This document shows, in pieces, positions 41,454-50,053 of a DNA stretch of 64,000 bases. Position 1 is the first letter of the stretch, and every line of letters starts with the position of its first letter. The DNA is taken from contig NZ_CP026100.1 of NCBI RefSeq assembly GCF_003722335.1, positions 4,934,001 to 4,998,000 on the forward strand, read 5' to 3'. The DNA is from Caulobacter flavus (GTDB lineage Bacteria > Pseudomonadota > Alphaproteobacteria > Caulobacterales > Caulobacteraceae). A program made the position numbers and the translations under genes. The notes below the pieces were generated by a model. It did not search any database, had not been told where the DNA came from, and was given only the letters and a program-made list of their open reading frames with translations.

Positions 41454-41458
41454 TCCCC

Positions 41459-41591
41459 TCACCCTCCCACCGCTTCGCGGCGGGCCCCTCCCTCTCCCTA
41501 TGGGAGAGGTTATCTGGAACGAGCCCGCCTTTCTTCAACCTCTCCCCTCGGGAGAGGGAGGGGCCCATGCGCAGCATGGGAGGGTGAGGGC
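41459..41591. repeat. Palindromic repeat, family 2 (two facing units)
   Basis: Contains CCCTCACCCTCCCA, CCGCTTCGCGG hairpin, CCTCCCTCTCCC and GGGAGAGGTT. It is then mirrored by CAACCTCTCCC, GGGAGAGGGAGGGGCCCATG and CATGGGAGGGTGAGGGC. It directly abuts the 3' end of the DUF559 gene. Confidence 0.8.
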
Positions 41592-41939
41592 TTACGGCCT
41601 CGCCGCACGAAGCACCGACAGGATCTCGTCGCCCACGCCGTCCAATTCGTAGCGTACCGCGTCGTTCCAGAACCGCAGAACGACATAGCCGCAGGCCTCC
41701 AAGGCCCGTGTACGCGCTGCATCGTAGGCGCGTCCCTCATCTGAAGCATGCTGACCGCCGTCCAGCTCGACAATCAGCCTGGCTTCGACACAGACGAAGT
41801 CGGCGACGTAGCGGTCGATCGGGACCTGGCGACGGAACTTGAAGCCCTCCAGGCGACGGCCGCGAAGCACCGACCACAGCAGGCGTTCGGCGTCGGTCTG
41901 GTCGCGGCGCAGGCGGCGCGCCATGGCGGTTCGGTTCAT
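41592..41939 (-). CDS. DUF559 endonuclease-domain protein
   Basis: The 115-residue protein fits DUF559, a Vsr-like branch of the PD-(D/E)XK nuclease fold. It shows ARRLRRDQTDAERLLWSVLR, FKFRRQVPIDRYVADFVCVE, LIVELDGGQHA and YVVLRFWNDAV. The acidic residues in the D-F-V and E-L-D-G strands are the expected metal ligands. ATG at 41939 gives the standard N-terminus. The gene is an island: repeat units of the same family touch both ends, and it is inserted between ruvX and pyrB on the opposite strand. This suggests it moved in or is maintained with the repeats. Confidence 0.85.
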   Translation of the reverse strand: MNRTAMARRLRRDQTDAERLLWSVLRGRRLEGFKFRRQVPIDRYVADFVCVEARLIVELDGGQHASDEGRAYDAARTRALEACGYVVLRFWNDAVRYELDGVGDEILSVLRAARP

Positions 41940-41947
41940 GGTGGAGC

Positions 41948-42002
41948 CCCTCACCCTCCCATGCTGCGCATGGGCCCTCCCTCTCCCTAAGGGAGAGGTT
42001 GA
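41948..42002. repeat. Palindromic repeat, family 2 (single unit)
   Basis: CCCTCACCCTCCCATGCTGC, then GCATGGGCCCTCCCTCTCCC and GGGAGAGGTTGAG. Same unit as at 41.46-41.59 kb, placed just upstream of the DUF559 start. Confidence 0.8.
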
Positions 42003-42077
42003 GAGTAGCGCGACTCTACTATTGTAAATATCGCATCACCTTCCCTTCCCGCCCAAAGCCGCCTATGACGCGGGCTC

Positions 42078-43073
42078 ATGACGGCTTCAGCCCATGACCC
42101 GAGCGCGGCGATCGAGACGATCCGCAAGCGCCTCTTCTCGTTCCCCAAGCGGCACTTCCTTTCGGCGGGCGATCTCAACGCTCCCCAGGCGGCCGACCTC
42201 CTGGACCTGGCCGACGCCTTCGTGGCGCTGAACCGGCAGACGTCCAAGTCGCTGGACCTGCTCAAGGGCAGGACGCTGATGAACCTGTTCTTCGAGAACA
42301 GCACCCGCACCCAGAGCTCGTTCGAGCTGGCCGGCAAGCGGCTGGGCGCCGACGTCGTCAACATGAACCCCAAGACCTCGTCGGTGGCCAAGGGCGAGAC
42401 CCTGATCGACACCGCCGTGACGCTGAACGCCATGCGGCCCGACCTGCTGGTGGTGCGCCACGCCTCGTCGGGCGCGGCCAGCCTGCTCAGCCAGAAGGTC
42501 AGCGGCAGCGTCGTCAACGCCGGCGACGGCCAGCACGAGCACCCGACCCAGGCCCTGCTGGACGCCCTGTCGATCAGGCGGGCTTTCGGCCGCGTCTCGG
42601 GCCTGACCGTGGCCATCTGCGGCGACGTGCTGCACAGCCGCGTGGCCCGCTCGAACGTGGCCCTGCTGCAGATCCTGGGCGCCAGCGTGCGCCTGGTGGG
42701 TCCGCCCACCCTGATGCCGGCCCAGGCCGAGCGCTGGGGCGTGACCGTGCACCACGACATGAAGTCGGGCCTGGCCGGCGCCGACGTGGTGATGATGCTG
42801 CGCTTGCAGCTGGAGCGGATGCAGGGCGGCTTCGTGCCCTCGACCCGCGAATACTTCCGCTTCTACGGCCTGGACCGCGAGAAGCTGTCGCGCGCCGCGC
42901 CGGGCGCCAAGGTCATGCACCCGGGCCCAATGAACCGGGGCGTAGAGATCGACAGCGACGTGGCCGACGATCCGGCCGTCAGCCTGATCCAGGACCAGGT
43001 CGAGATGGGCGTCGCCGCCCGCATGGCCGTGCTCGCCGCCCTCGCCCACCGTCTCGAGGAGGAAGGCCGATGA
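42078..43073 (+). CDS. pyrB: Aspartate carbamoyltransferase catalytic chain
   Basis: The 331-residue enzyme has the carbamoyl-phosphate motif FFENSTRTQSSFELA, then KGETLIDT, the HPTQALLDAL segment and MMLRLQLERMQGG. It makes carbamoyl-aspartate, the first committed step of pyrimidine synthesis. No pyrI-type regulatory gene follows; instead a dihydroorotase-like gene overlaps by 4 bp. This is the arrangement of the class A ATCase complexes in which an inactive DHOase holds the catalytic trimers together. Confidence 0.96.
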   Translation: MTASAHDPSAAIETIRKRLFSFPKRHFLSAGDLNAPQAADLLDLADAFVALNRQTSKSLDLLKGRTLMNLFFENSTRTQSSFELAGKRLGADVVNMNPKTSSVAKGETLIDTAVTLNAMRPDLLVVRHASSGAASLLSQKVSGSVVNAGDGQHEHPTQALLDALSIRRAFGRVSGLTVAICGDVLHSRVARSNVALLQILGASVRLVGPPTLMPAQAERWGVTVHHDMKSGLAGADVVMMLRLQLERMQGGFVPSTREYFRFYGLDREKLSRAAPGAKVMHPGPMNRGVEIDSDVADDPAVSLIQDQVEMGVAARMAVLAALAHRLEEEGR

Positions 43074-44371
43074 CCGCGCCCCAGCCGCTCGCCTTCGTCA
43101 ACGCCCGCCTGGTGGATCCCGAGAGCGGTTACGACGGCCCCGGCGGCGTCATCGTTTCGGAAGGCGTCATAGCCGACGTGGCCAAGGGCCGCGAGTTCGG
43201 CAAGCTGTCCAAGGGCGTGCGCGTCGTCGACTGCGGCGGCGCCATGCTGGCCCCGGGCCTGATCGACCTGCGGGTCAAGACCGGCGAGCCGGGCGCGGAG
43301 ACCAAGGAAACCCTGGCCAGCGCCGCCCGCGCGGCCGCCGCCGGCGGCGTCACCAGCTTCGTCGTGCAGCCCGACACCGATCCGGCCGTCGACGATCCCA
43401 GCACCGTCGACTTCCTGCTGCGCCGGGCCCGCGACATCGACGCCGCCCGCATCCTTTGCGCCGGGGCCGCCACCAAGGGCCTCAAGGGCGAGGAGATGGC
43501 CGAGATCGGCCTGATGCGCGAGGCCGGCTGCGTCTACGTGACCGACGCCGACAAGCCGATCGCCGACAGCAAGGTGATGCAGCGCCTGCTGGCTTACGCC
43601 AAGGGCTTCGACACCATCCTGGCCCACCGCCCGCTCGACCCGTGGCTGGCCAAGGGCGGAGCCGCGACCGGCGGCGAGTTCGCCGCCCGCATGGGCCTGC
43701 CGTCGATCTCGCCGATGGCCGAGCGGATCATGCTGGAGCGCGACGTCGCGCTTCTCGAAGCCACCGGCGGGCGCCTGCTGGTCGATCAGCTGACCAGCGC
43801 CCAGGCGCTGGAGACCCTGGCACGCGCCAAGGCCAAGGGCCTGCGCATCCACGCCAGCGTGTCGATCAACCACCTGTGCTTCAACGAACTGGACATCGGC
43901 GACTATCGCACCTTCGCCAAGGTCACCCCGCCCCTGCGCGGCGAGGACGACCGCCAGGCGCTGATCGAGGCCCTGGCCGACGGCCTGATCGACATCGTCG
44001 TCTCGGCCCACGCCCCGGCCCCGGCCGAGGACAAGCGCCTGCCGTTCGACCAGGCCGCGCCGGGCGCGGTGGGCCTGGAGACCCTGCTGCCGGCCTTGCT
44101 GGGCCTCTATCACGACGAGCGGCTGCCGCTGATCGACCTGATACGCGCCGTGACCCTGGCGCCGGCGTCCCTGCTGGGCCTGCAGACCGGCCGCATCGCC
44201 CCTGGGGCTCCGGCCGACCTGGTGCTGTGCGACCTGGACGCCCCGATCATCGTCGACGCCGCCCGCCTGCTGTCGAAGTCGAAGAACTCGCCGTTCGATG
44301 GCCGCCGCCTGCAGGGCCAGGTGCTGATGACGGTGGTCGACGGCCGCGTGGTGCACCGCGCCGAGGGGTGA
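43070..44371 (+). CDS. pyrX: Inactive dihydroorotase homologue (PyrC', PyrX)
   Basis: The 433-residue amidohydrolase-fold protein is clearly DHOase-like (APGLIDLRVKTGEPGAETKE, INHLCFNELDIGDYR, AVGLETLLPALLGLYHDERL). Its metal site is destroyed: the H-x-H motif is R68-V-K70, and the catalytic Asp of the usual T-D-H is Ala313 (VVSAHAPAP). It therefore cannot turn over dihydroorotate. In Pseudomonas such a PyrC' is structural and needed for ATCase activity, and the ATGA overlap with pyrB fits. A separate active pyrC must exist elsewhere. Confidence 0.9.
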   Translation: MTAPQPLAFVNARLVDPESGYDGPGGVIVSEGVIADVAKGREFGKLSKGVRVVDCGGAMLAPGLIDLRVKTGEPGAETKETLASAARAAAAGGVTSFVVQPDTDPAVDDPSTVDFLLRRARDIDAARILCAGAATKGLKGEEMAEIGLMREAGCVYVTDADKPIADSKVMQRLLAYAKGFDTILAHRPLDPWLAKGGAATGGEFAARMGLPSISPMAERIMLERDVALLEATGGRLLVDQLTSAQALETLARAKAKGLRIHASVSINHLCFNELDIGDYRTFAKVTPPLRGEDDRQALIEALADGLIDIVVSAHAPAPAEDKRLPFDQAAPGAVGLETLLPALLGLYHDERLPLIDLIRAVTLAPASLLGLQTGRIAPGAPADLVLCDLDAPIIVDAARLLSKSKNSPFDGRRLQGQVLMTVVDGRVVHRAEG

Positions 44372-44435
44372 GAAGGCGCCTGGATCGCCAGACCTCGACC
44401 GCATAGGTTGCCCGCGAGATCACGGGAAACCTTTT

Positions 44436-45317
44436 ATGCGACTCGACCTGAAACTTGCGGGGGCTGCGATCGGCGCAGCCCTCCTGGCTTCCACCGTTCA
44501 AGCCGCGCCCCCAACCCCGCCAAAGCTCGACCCGAAGATCGAAGCCGAACGCAAACGGTTGGGCGATGGCGTACTCGCCCACCCTGGGGTGCAGCTGCCC
44601 GCCAACCATGCGGAACTGGACGCCGCCCTGGCCAAGCGCGACTGGCCCACCCTGGCCGACGCAGTCACCGGCGTGAACGATCTCGACGCGGCCAGCAGGA
44701 TGGCCACTTGGGAGCGCTATCAGGTCTATCGCGGCGGCGGCTACAACGTCGTTTTCATATATGTGCGCACGCTGTCCGACATGGCGGACTCGTACGAACG
44801 GGCGGCCCTCAAGAATCCCGAGCTCGACGCGTCCGCCAAAAGTCTGCGAAAGGCGGCCCTGTCGCAGCTGCTTTATCTGCACGCGATCATCAAGGTCGAT
44901 GGCGTGCGATGCGCCGACGCGACGGCGCCCATCGCACAGCGTGACCGGATCATGGAAGCAGCCGCTCCGTTCATGCAGGCGGGCCAAGCCCTGGAAAAGC
45001 GCGCGCTTGTCGCCGCGCTGATGGGCGCCGCCCAGCAGGAGCGGCTTACGGCGCAGGTGCGCGACGCCGATCCCGATCTCTGTCGGGGCGGGATCGAGGA
45101 GATCGGCGAGACCCTCGAAAAGTATCCGGACCGCGCCAAGGCTGCGGGCAAGGTTCCCGGCCGCCCGGGTACGACGATCGACGTGCCCGTCGATTTCTCG
45201 CGACCGCCCCGCTACAGCGACCCGGAGACCTGGGACAGCAAGCGGGCCCTGGCCCGAACAGGGCTGGAAGATATGTTGGGCGAGATGGTCGGCCTGACCA
45301 GGGCCAAGACGCCCTAG
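44436..45317 (+). CDS. Exported hypothetical protein, 293 aa
   Basis: Not recognised. A clear Sec signal peptide (MRLDLKLAGAAIGAALLAST, cleaved near VQAAP) is followed by a Pro-rich linker and a helical body: PANHAELDAALAKRDWPTLA, LSQLLYLHAIIKVDGVRCAD and IGETLEKYPDRAKAAGKVPG. Two cysteines (in GVRCAD and DLCRGG) could pair. Codon use is slightly less GC3-biased than that of its neighbours by eye. It follows the pyrimidine genes by 64 bp but has no evident link with them. Confidence 0.65.
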   Translation: MRLDLKLAGAAIGAALLASTVQAAPPTPPKLDPKIEAERKRLGDGVLAHPGVQLPANHAELDAALAKRDWPTLADAVTGVNDLDAASRMATWERYQVYRGGGYNVVFIYVRTLSDMADSYERAALKNPELDASAKSLRKAALSQLLYLHAIIKVDGVRCADATAPIAQRDRIMEAAAPFMQAGQALEKRALVAALMGAAQQERLTAQVRDADPDLCRGGIEEIGETLEKYPDRAKAAGKVPGRPGTTIDVPVDFSRPPRYSDPETWDSKRALARTGLEDMLGEMVGLTRAKTP

Positions 45318-45358
45318 AACGCGTCAGGCGAAACCGCTCAAACTTCGCCAAGCGCCCT

Positions 45359-45910
45359 CTAGGACGGACAGCCCTCCGCCGGAACCAGCGCCACGCGGGC
45401 GGGGCTGAGCTTGACCTGGCGGGCCTGGCCCATGTCGCCGTAGACGCCGACCTGGGCCGTGCCCGAAACGCCGACGGTGGAGGCGTCGCCGGCGGCGATC
45501 TCGACCAGCGCCAGTCCGCGCAGGTCGCCGATGTGGTCGCGGTCGAGGAAGGCCGCGCCGACCGAGGCCTGACCGTCGAGCCCGCCGCCCGCGCGGTTCA
45601 GAGACCAGCCCGCCGGCGTCTTGCAGACCTTGGCGACCTTCGCGCCCGCCAGTTTTAGGCTGAAGGCGTCGACATAGTCGTCCGGCCCCAGCGCGATCCC
45701 CTGGATCGACAGCAGGAAGACGGTCGGGGCGGCCGGCTGGACAGGCGGCTGCACCGGCCTTGGCGGCGCGACCTTGGCCGGAGCCGCGGGCGCGGGCTTG
45801 TCGCCCGGCGCCGGCTTGCCGACGAAATGCGCGAGGGCCAGGGCCCCGCCCACGCCGAGCACGGCGGCGGCCAGGATGGGAATCAGACGGGCGTAGCGCG
45901 GATCCTTCAT
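45359..45910 (-). CDS. Membrane-anchored hypothetical protein, 183 aa
   Basis: Not recognised. One N-terminal membrane helix (LIPILAAAVLGVGGALALAH) is followed by a Pro/Ala linker and a compact periplasmic domain with VFLLSIQGIALGPDDYVDAF, AKVAKVCKTPAGWSL and a terminal ALVPAEGCPS; two cysteines. ATG at 45910 (MKDPRYARL) is taken because an upstream in-frame start would create an odd charged leader. It is divergent from plsY. Confidence 0.62.
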   Translation of the reverse strand: MKDPRYARLIPILAAAVLGVGGALALAHFVGKPAPGDKPAPAAPAKVAPPRPVQPPVQPAAPTVFLLSIQGIALGPDDYVDAFSLKLAGAKVAKVCKTPAGWSLNRAGGGLDGQASVGAAFLDRDHIGDLRGLALVEIAAGDASTVGVSGTAQVGVYGDMGQARQVKLSPARVALVPAEGCPS

Positions 45911-46064
45911 GATCCGCCCATTAGAGCACGCCCGCCCCGGCGCCCAAGCCGAACTTCCCAAACGGAAGCATGAACCGGCGCGCGAAGCGGCTATAAGAAG
46001 CGAAAACAGGCTTGCCACCACGGTCTAGCTTGGCCATGTTTCGCTCGCGCAAAGGTAGCATTTC

Positions 46065-46712
46065 TTGGAAAGCCTCGCCCCCGTCGCCTATCTGACCCTC
46101 GCGATCGCCGTGATCGGGGGCTACCTGCTGGGCTCGATCCCGTTCGGCCTGATCGCCACGCGCCTGGGCGGCGCCGGCGACATCCGCAAGATCGGTTCGG
46201 GCAACATCGGCGCGACCAACGTGCTGCGCTCGGGCCGCAAGGACCTGGCGGCCATCACCCTGCTGGGCGACGGCGGCAAGGGCGCGGTCGCGGTGGGCCT
46301 GGCCCACCTGCTGAGCCACGGCAATCCGCTGGTCGTCGCCCTGGCCGGCGGCGCGGCCTTCGCCGGCCACATCTTCCCCGTCTGGCTGAAGTTCAACGGC
46401 GGCAAGGGCGTGGCCACCTTCTACGGCGTGCTGCTGGCCGCCGCCTGGCCCGTGGGCCTGCTGGCCGCGGCGACCTGGCTGGCCATGGCCGCCCTGTTCC
46501 GCATCAGCTCGCTGGCGGCGCTGACGGCGGCGGCCTTGGCCGCGCCCTTCGCCCTGGCCACCGACCGCCCCTATCCCATCCTGGGACTGTGCCTGTTCAT
46601 GGCGGTGCTGATCTACATCCGCCACAAGGACAACATCGTCCGGCTGCTGAAGGGCGAAGAGCCCCGCATCGGCAAGAAGAAGACGGCCGAAGAGCCGCCT
46701 CCCCAAGCCTGA
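46065..46712 (+). CDS. plsY: Acyl-phosphate glycerol-3-phosphate acyltransferase
   Basis: The 215-residue membrane enzyme has five helices and the three PlsY motifs: GGYLLGSIPFGLI, KIGSGNIGATNVLR and FAGHIFPVWLKFNGGKGVAT. It moves an acyl group from acyl-phosphate to glycerol-3-phosphate, starting phospholipid synthesis. Translation begins at a TTG (46065). The C-terminal tail is charged (KKKTAEEPPPQ). The stop overlaps the dprA start by one base. Confidence 0.95.
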   Translation: MESLAPVAYLTLAIAVIGGYLLGSIPFGLIATRLGGAGDIRKIGSGNIGATNVLRSGRKDLAAITLLGDGGKGAVAVGLAHLLSHGNPLVVALAGGAAFAGHIFPVWLKFNGGKGVATFYGVLLAAAWPVGLLAAATWLAMAALFRISSLAALTAAALAAPFALATDRPYPILGLCLFMAVLIYIRHKDNIVRLLKGEEPRIGKKKTAEEPPPQA

Positions 46713-47809
46713 TGACGCGGACCCTCTCGGACAACGAGCGCCTGGCCTGGCTTCGCCTGGCGCGCACCGAGACGGTCGGCCCCGTCGCCTTCGACCACCT
46801 TCTTCAGCGCTTCGGCTCGCCCGAGCGGGCGCTGATCGCCCTGCCCGACCTGGCCCGTCGGGCGGGCCGCGCGGCCCCGCTGCGTCCGCCGCCGGAAGAC
46901 GAGATCCTGCGCGAACTGGACGATGGCGACAAACTCGGCGCCCGTCTGATCTGCGCCTGCGAACCCGACTTTCCTCATCGCCTGGCCAGCCTGGATCCCC
47001 CGCCGCCGGTGCTCTGGGCGCTGGGCCGCTACGAGCTTCTGCCCCAGTCCAGCGTCGCCGTCGTCGGCGCCCGCATCGCCTCGGCCGCGGGCCAGCGCTT
47101 CGCCCGGCAGCTGGCGGCGGAACTGGGTCAGCACGGCCTGGTGGTGGTTTCGGGGCTGGCGCGCGGCGTCGACGGCGCGGCGCACGAGGGCTCGCTCTCC
47201 ACCGGCACGATCGCCGTCCTCGGCGGCGGGATCGCCGACATCTACCCGCCCGAGCACGCGGGGCTTCACGCCCGCATCGCCGAAGCTGGCTGCATCGTCA
47301 GCGAGAGCGCGCCGCTGCGCCGCGCCCAGGCCAAGGACTTCCCTCGCCGCAACCGCATCATCTCGGGCCTGTCGCTGGGCGTGGTGGTGGTCGAGGCCGA
47401 GCTGAAGTCGGGCTCTCTGATCACCGCGCGCCTCGCCGCCGAGCAGGGCCGCGACGTCTTCGCCGTGCCCGGCTCGCCGCTCGATCCACGCGCCAAGGGA
47501 CCCAACGACCTGATCCGCCAGGGCGCGATCCTGTGCGAGGGGGTCGAGGACGTGCTGCGCTCGCTTTCCGCCAGCCCGTCGATGCGCGAACGCGACCGCG
47601 CCTGGGATCCCGACGAGGCGGCGGACGACCTCGACCACGACGCCCTGCGCGAACGCCTGGCCGCCCTGCTCTCGCCCACGCCCGTCTCGCGCGACGAACT
47701 GGTGCGGGCCGTAAAAGCGCCGACCTCGGCCGTCATGGCCGCTCTGGTCGAGCTTGCCCTGGCCGACCGGGCGCATCTGCTGCCCGGGGGCATGGCGGCA
47801 AGCGTCTGA
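46712..47809 (+). CDS. dprA: DNA-processing protein DprA (Smf)
   Basis: The 365-residue protein has an N-terminal helix-hairpin domain and the DprA Rossmann core: VAVVGARIASAAGQRFARQL, SGLARGVDGAAHEGSL, AKDFPRRNRIISGLSLGVVV and GRDVFAVPGSP. A C-terminal winged helix follows (LLSPTPVSRDELVRAV). It loads RecA on incoming single-stranded DNA during transformation. The plsY-dprA order, often followed by topA, is common in alphaproteobacteria. Here topA is separated from them by an M61-like gene and decayed genes. Confidence 0.95.
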   Translation: MTRTLSDNERLAWLRLARTETVGPVAFDHLLQRFGSPERALIALPDLARRAGRAAPLRPPPEDEILRELDDGDKLGARLICACEPDFPHRLASLDPPPPVLWALGRYELLPQSSVAVVGARIASAAGQRFARQLAAELGQHGLVVVSGLARGVDGAAHEGSLSTGTIAVLGGGIADIYPPEHAGLHARIAEAGCIVSESAPLRRAQAKDFPRRNRIISGLSLGVVVVEAELKSGSLITARLAAEQGRDVFAVPGSPLDPRAKGPNDLIRQGAILCEGVEDVLRSLSASPSMRERDRAWDPDEAADDLDHDALRERLAALLSPTPVSRDELVRAVKAPTSAVMAALVELALADRAHLLPGGMAASV

Positions 47810-47822
47810 GGGGGCGTCGGAG

Positions 47823-49544
47823 TTGGGATCCAAGACCTTGAGCGTCGCCGCGACGCTGACCCTGGCCGTGCTAGCCGCGCCGGCCTGGGCCGCGCCTGAG
47901 CCAGGCCCAGTGGCCTACGTCGTCTCGCCGGTGATGAAGGACGGCGAGCTGACGGCGCTGGAGATCACCGCGACCTTCAAGGCCGACGCCGACGGCGAGA
48001 CGCGCCTGTCGCTGCCCAACAACTGGATGGGGCGAAGCGGCATCTGGCGCAACCTGTCGAACCTGACGGTCGACGGCGCCGACTCCGTCGTCGACGACAC
48101 GCCCAAGGCGCGGATCGTCCGCTCGCGGCCCGGTCGCAAGCTGGTGCTACGCTACACGGTCGGCGACACGCTGAAGCGCGAGCCCGTCCAGTCAGACGGC
48201 TATCCCAGCGAACCTTGGATCCGGCCCTCGTGGTTCTATGTCGACGGCGTCAGCGCCCTGGTCACGGTCGACGGTCGCGAGGCTGGCCCCGTCTCGTTCC
48301 GATGGGGCAAGGCCTGGCCCAGGGACTTTAAGCTGGCGAGCAATCTCGAGGACGCCGGCTGGGACGAAGACCCGCGCCAGAGCGTGCTGATCGGCGGGCG
48401 CGACCTGCGGATCCTGCGGGCCGGACCGCTGCGGCTGGCCATCCGCGGCGACTACGCCTTCACCGACGCCGAGCTGAGCGGCGCGCTGGAAAAAATCCTC
48501 GAGGCCGAGCGCGGCTTCTTCGGCGACTACCAGAGCCGCCCCTTCCTGGTCAGCGCGTCGAGCATTCGGTCGGAAAGCGGGGCGTCGTTCCTGGGGACGG
48601 GCAAACATCAGGCCTTCGCCATGGCCGCGACGCCGAACATGACGCTGGACGACATGAGGGTGCTGCTGGCCCACGAGATCTTCCACGCCTGGAACCCGGG
48701 CCGCCTGGGCAAGACGTTCGGCCCGCGCGGCTACTGGTTCAGCGAGGGATTCACCGATTTCTACGCCCGCCGCCTGATGGTTCGCGAGCGGCTGCTGACG
48801 CCGGCCGCCTTCGCCGCGGCCTGGAACGAGACCCTGCGCGACTACGCGAGCTCGCCCGCCATCGCCATGCCGGGCCAGGAAGCGGCCGAGAAGTTCTGGA
48901 CCGACCCCTACGCCGACAAGCTGGCCTACCAGCGCGGCGCCCTGCTGGCGGCGATCTGGGACATGAAGCTGCGGCAGGCGGGTTCGAGCCTTGACGCCGT
49001 GCTGCAGGAGCAGGCCCGGGCGCGAGGGCGCGATCCGGAGGCCACCATGGTCGACGCCTTCGTCGAGGCCGCCAAGGCCCACGGCCTGGACGTCTCGGCT
49101 GATATCGAGGCCCATATCGACCAGGGCCGGCCGATCCGCCTGCCCGCCGACGCCTTCCTGCCCTGCGCGCGGCTGGTCGACGTGACCACGCCCGTCTTCG
49201 ATCGCGGCTTCGAGCCGAAGACCGACGACACGGGGACGATGACCGTCGCCGACCTGCGCGAGGACAGCGCCGCCTACCGCGCCGGCCTGCGCGAGGGCAT
49301 GGTCATCGTCGAGCGCCGCAAGGGCGGCGGCGGCGATCCGAACACGCCCTACGAACTGGTGGTCCGCGAGGGCGACGGCCCGGTGCGGGTCGTCAGCTTC
49401 CTGCCGCAAGGCATAGGAACCCAGAGCCACCAGATGCTGGCGCTGACGCCCGAGGCGATCCAGACGCAGGGGCCATGCGCCTTCATCCCGGCAGGAACAT
49501 CGACCGTCGCTCCCAAAACCTATCCAGTCAGGTTGAATCCTTAG
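47823..49544 (+). CDS. Exported M61 (glycyl aminopeptidase)-like metallopeptidase
   Basis: The 573-residue product starts at a TTG with a signal peptide (LSVAATLTLAVLAAPAWA). It has a beta-rich N-terminal domain and the zinc site LLAHEIFHAWNPGRLG (H-E-x-x-H) with the third ligand Glu in YWFSEGFTDFYARRL. The C-terminal part contains a degenerate PDZ-like segment (TMTVADLREDSAAYRAGLRE). This is the M61 layout. TTG at 47823 is chosen because the next in-frame starts cut the signal peptide. It lies 13 bp after dprA. Confidence 0.85.
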   Translation: MGSKTLSVAATLTLAVLAAPAWAAPEPGPVAYVVSPVMKDGELTALEITATFKADADGETRLSLPNNWMGRSGIWRNLSNLTVDGADSVVDDTPKARIVRSRPGRKLVLRYTVGDTLKREPVQSDGYPSEPWIRPSWFYVDGVSALVTVDGREAGPVSFRWGKAWPRDFKLASNLEDAGWDEDPRQSVLIGGRDLRILRAGPLRLAIRGDYAFTDAELSGALEKILEAERGFFGDYQSRPFLVSASSIRSESGASFLGTGKHQAFAMAATPNMTLDDMRVLLAHEIFHAWNPGRLGKTFGPRGYWFSEGFTDFYARRLMVRERLLTPAAFAAAWNETLRDYASSPAIAMPGQEAAEKFWTDPYADKLAYQRGALLAAIWDMKLRQAGSSLDAVLQEQARARGRDPEATMVDAFVEAAKAHGLDVSADIEAHIDQGRPIRLPADAFLPCARLVDVTTPVFDRGFEPKTDDTGTMTVADLREDSAAYRAGLREGMVIVERRKGGGGDPNTPYELVVREGDGPVRVVSFLPQGIGTQSHQMLALTPEAIQTQGPCAFIPAGTSTVAPKTYPVRLNP

Positions 49545-49554
49545 GGCTCAGGGG

Positions 49555-49712
49555 CTGCACGTCGTGATCTTCACCAACGATCATGAACCGGCGCACGTCC
49601 TCGTGTTCGGAAACGGCGAGGCCAATCTCGTCGGACGCAACGGCGCGCCATGACCATCGTCGTCGAACACCGAGATTTCCTGCTAGCGCGATGGAGAGAT
49701 ATCCATGGCTGA
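49555..49712 (+). pseudogene. Decayed DUF4160-type gene
   Basis: One frame reads LHVVIFTNDHEPAHVLVFGN then GEANLVGRNGAP and stops. A second frame downstream reads HRDFLLARWRDIHG and ends in TGA at 49710-49712. Together these are the N-terminal (V-V-I-x-x-N-D-H-x-P-A-H-V) and C-terminal (W-R-x-I-H-G) ends of a DUF4160 protein with the centre lost or frameshifted and no good start. DUF4160 genes usually pair with DUF2442 genes, often regarded as toxin-antitoxin-like. The match is from remembered family patterns. Confidence 0.6.
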
Positions 49713-49886
49713 CCTGACCGACATCGAAATCTCGACCTGTCGATTCCGGAGCCGGCTGCCGGGATATTCGGGACCAAGTCGCACATGGCCAGGATCGCCG
49801 GACAGGCCAGATCCGACGCCAAGAGCGCGGCCGCGCGGACCAATGGCGCCAAGGGCGGCCGCCCGCGCAAATCCGGAACAGCCTGA
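49705..49886 (+). pseudogene. Decayed DUF2442-type gene
   Basis: The normal start MADLTDIEI overlaps the DUF4160 stop (ATGGCTGA), as in intact pairs. After about ten codons the frame is lost; in another frame the family's end appears: DLSIPEPAAGIFGTKSHMAR and SAAARTNGAKGGRPRKSGTA. The middle of the gene (roughly half of a DUF2442 protein) is deleted and the junction is out of frame. So both genes of the pair are dead remnants. Confidence 0.62.
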
Positions 49887-50053
49887 GCTTTGGCTCTCCT
49901 CTCTCTAAAGAGAGAGCCCGGCGGGCGCTGTGCTCGCAATTGCGAAGGTTCGCACAGGCGCCGTTGACATTGTCATAGGCTCGCCCCCACTTTCCGGCGC
50001 TCGCCTCCTGGTTCGCCGGAAGGCCGATCCACCTCCCCTAGCTCAGAGTCGTA

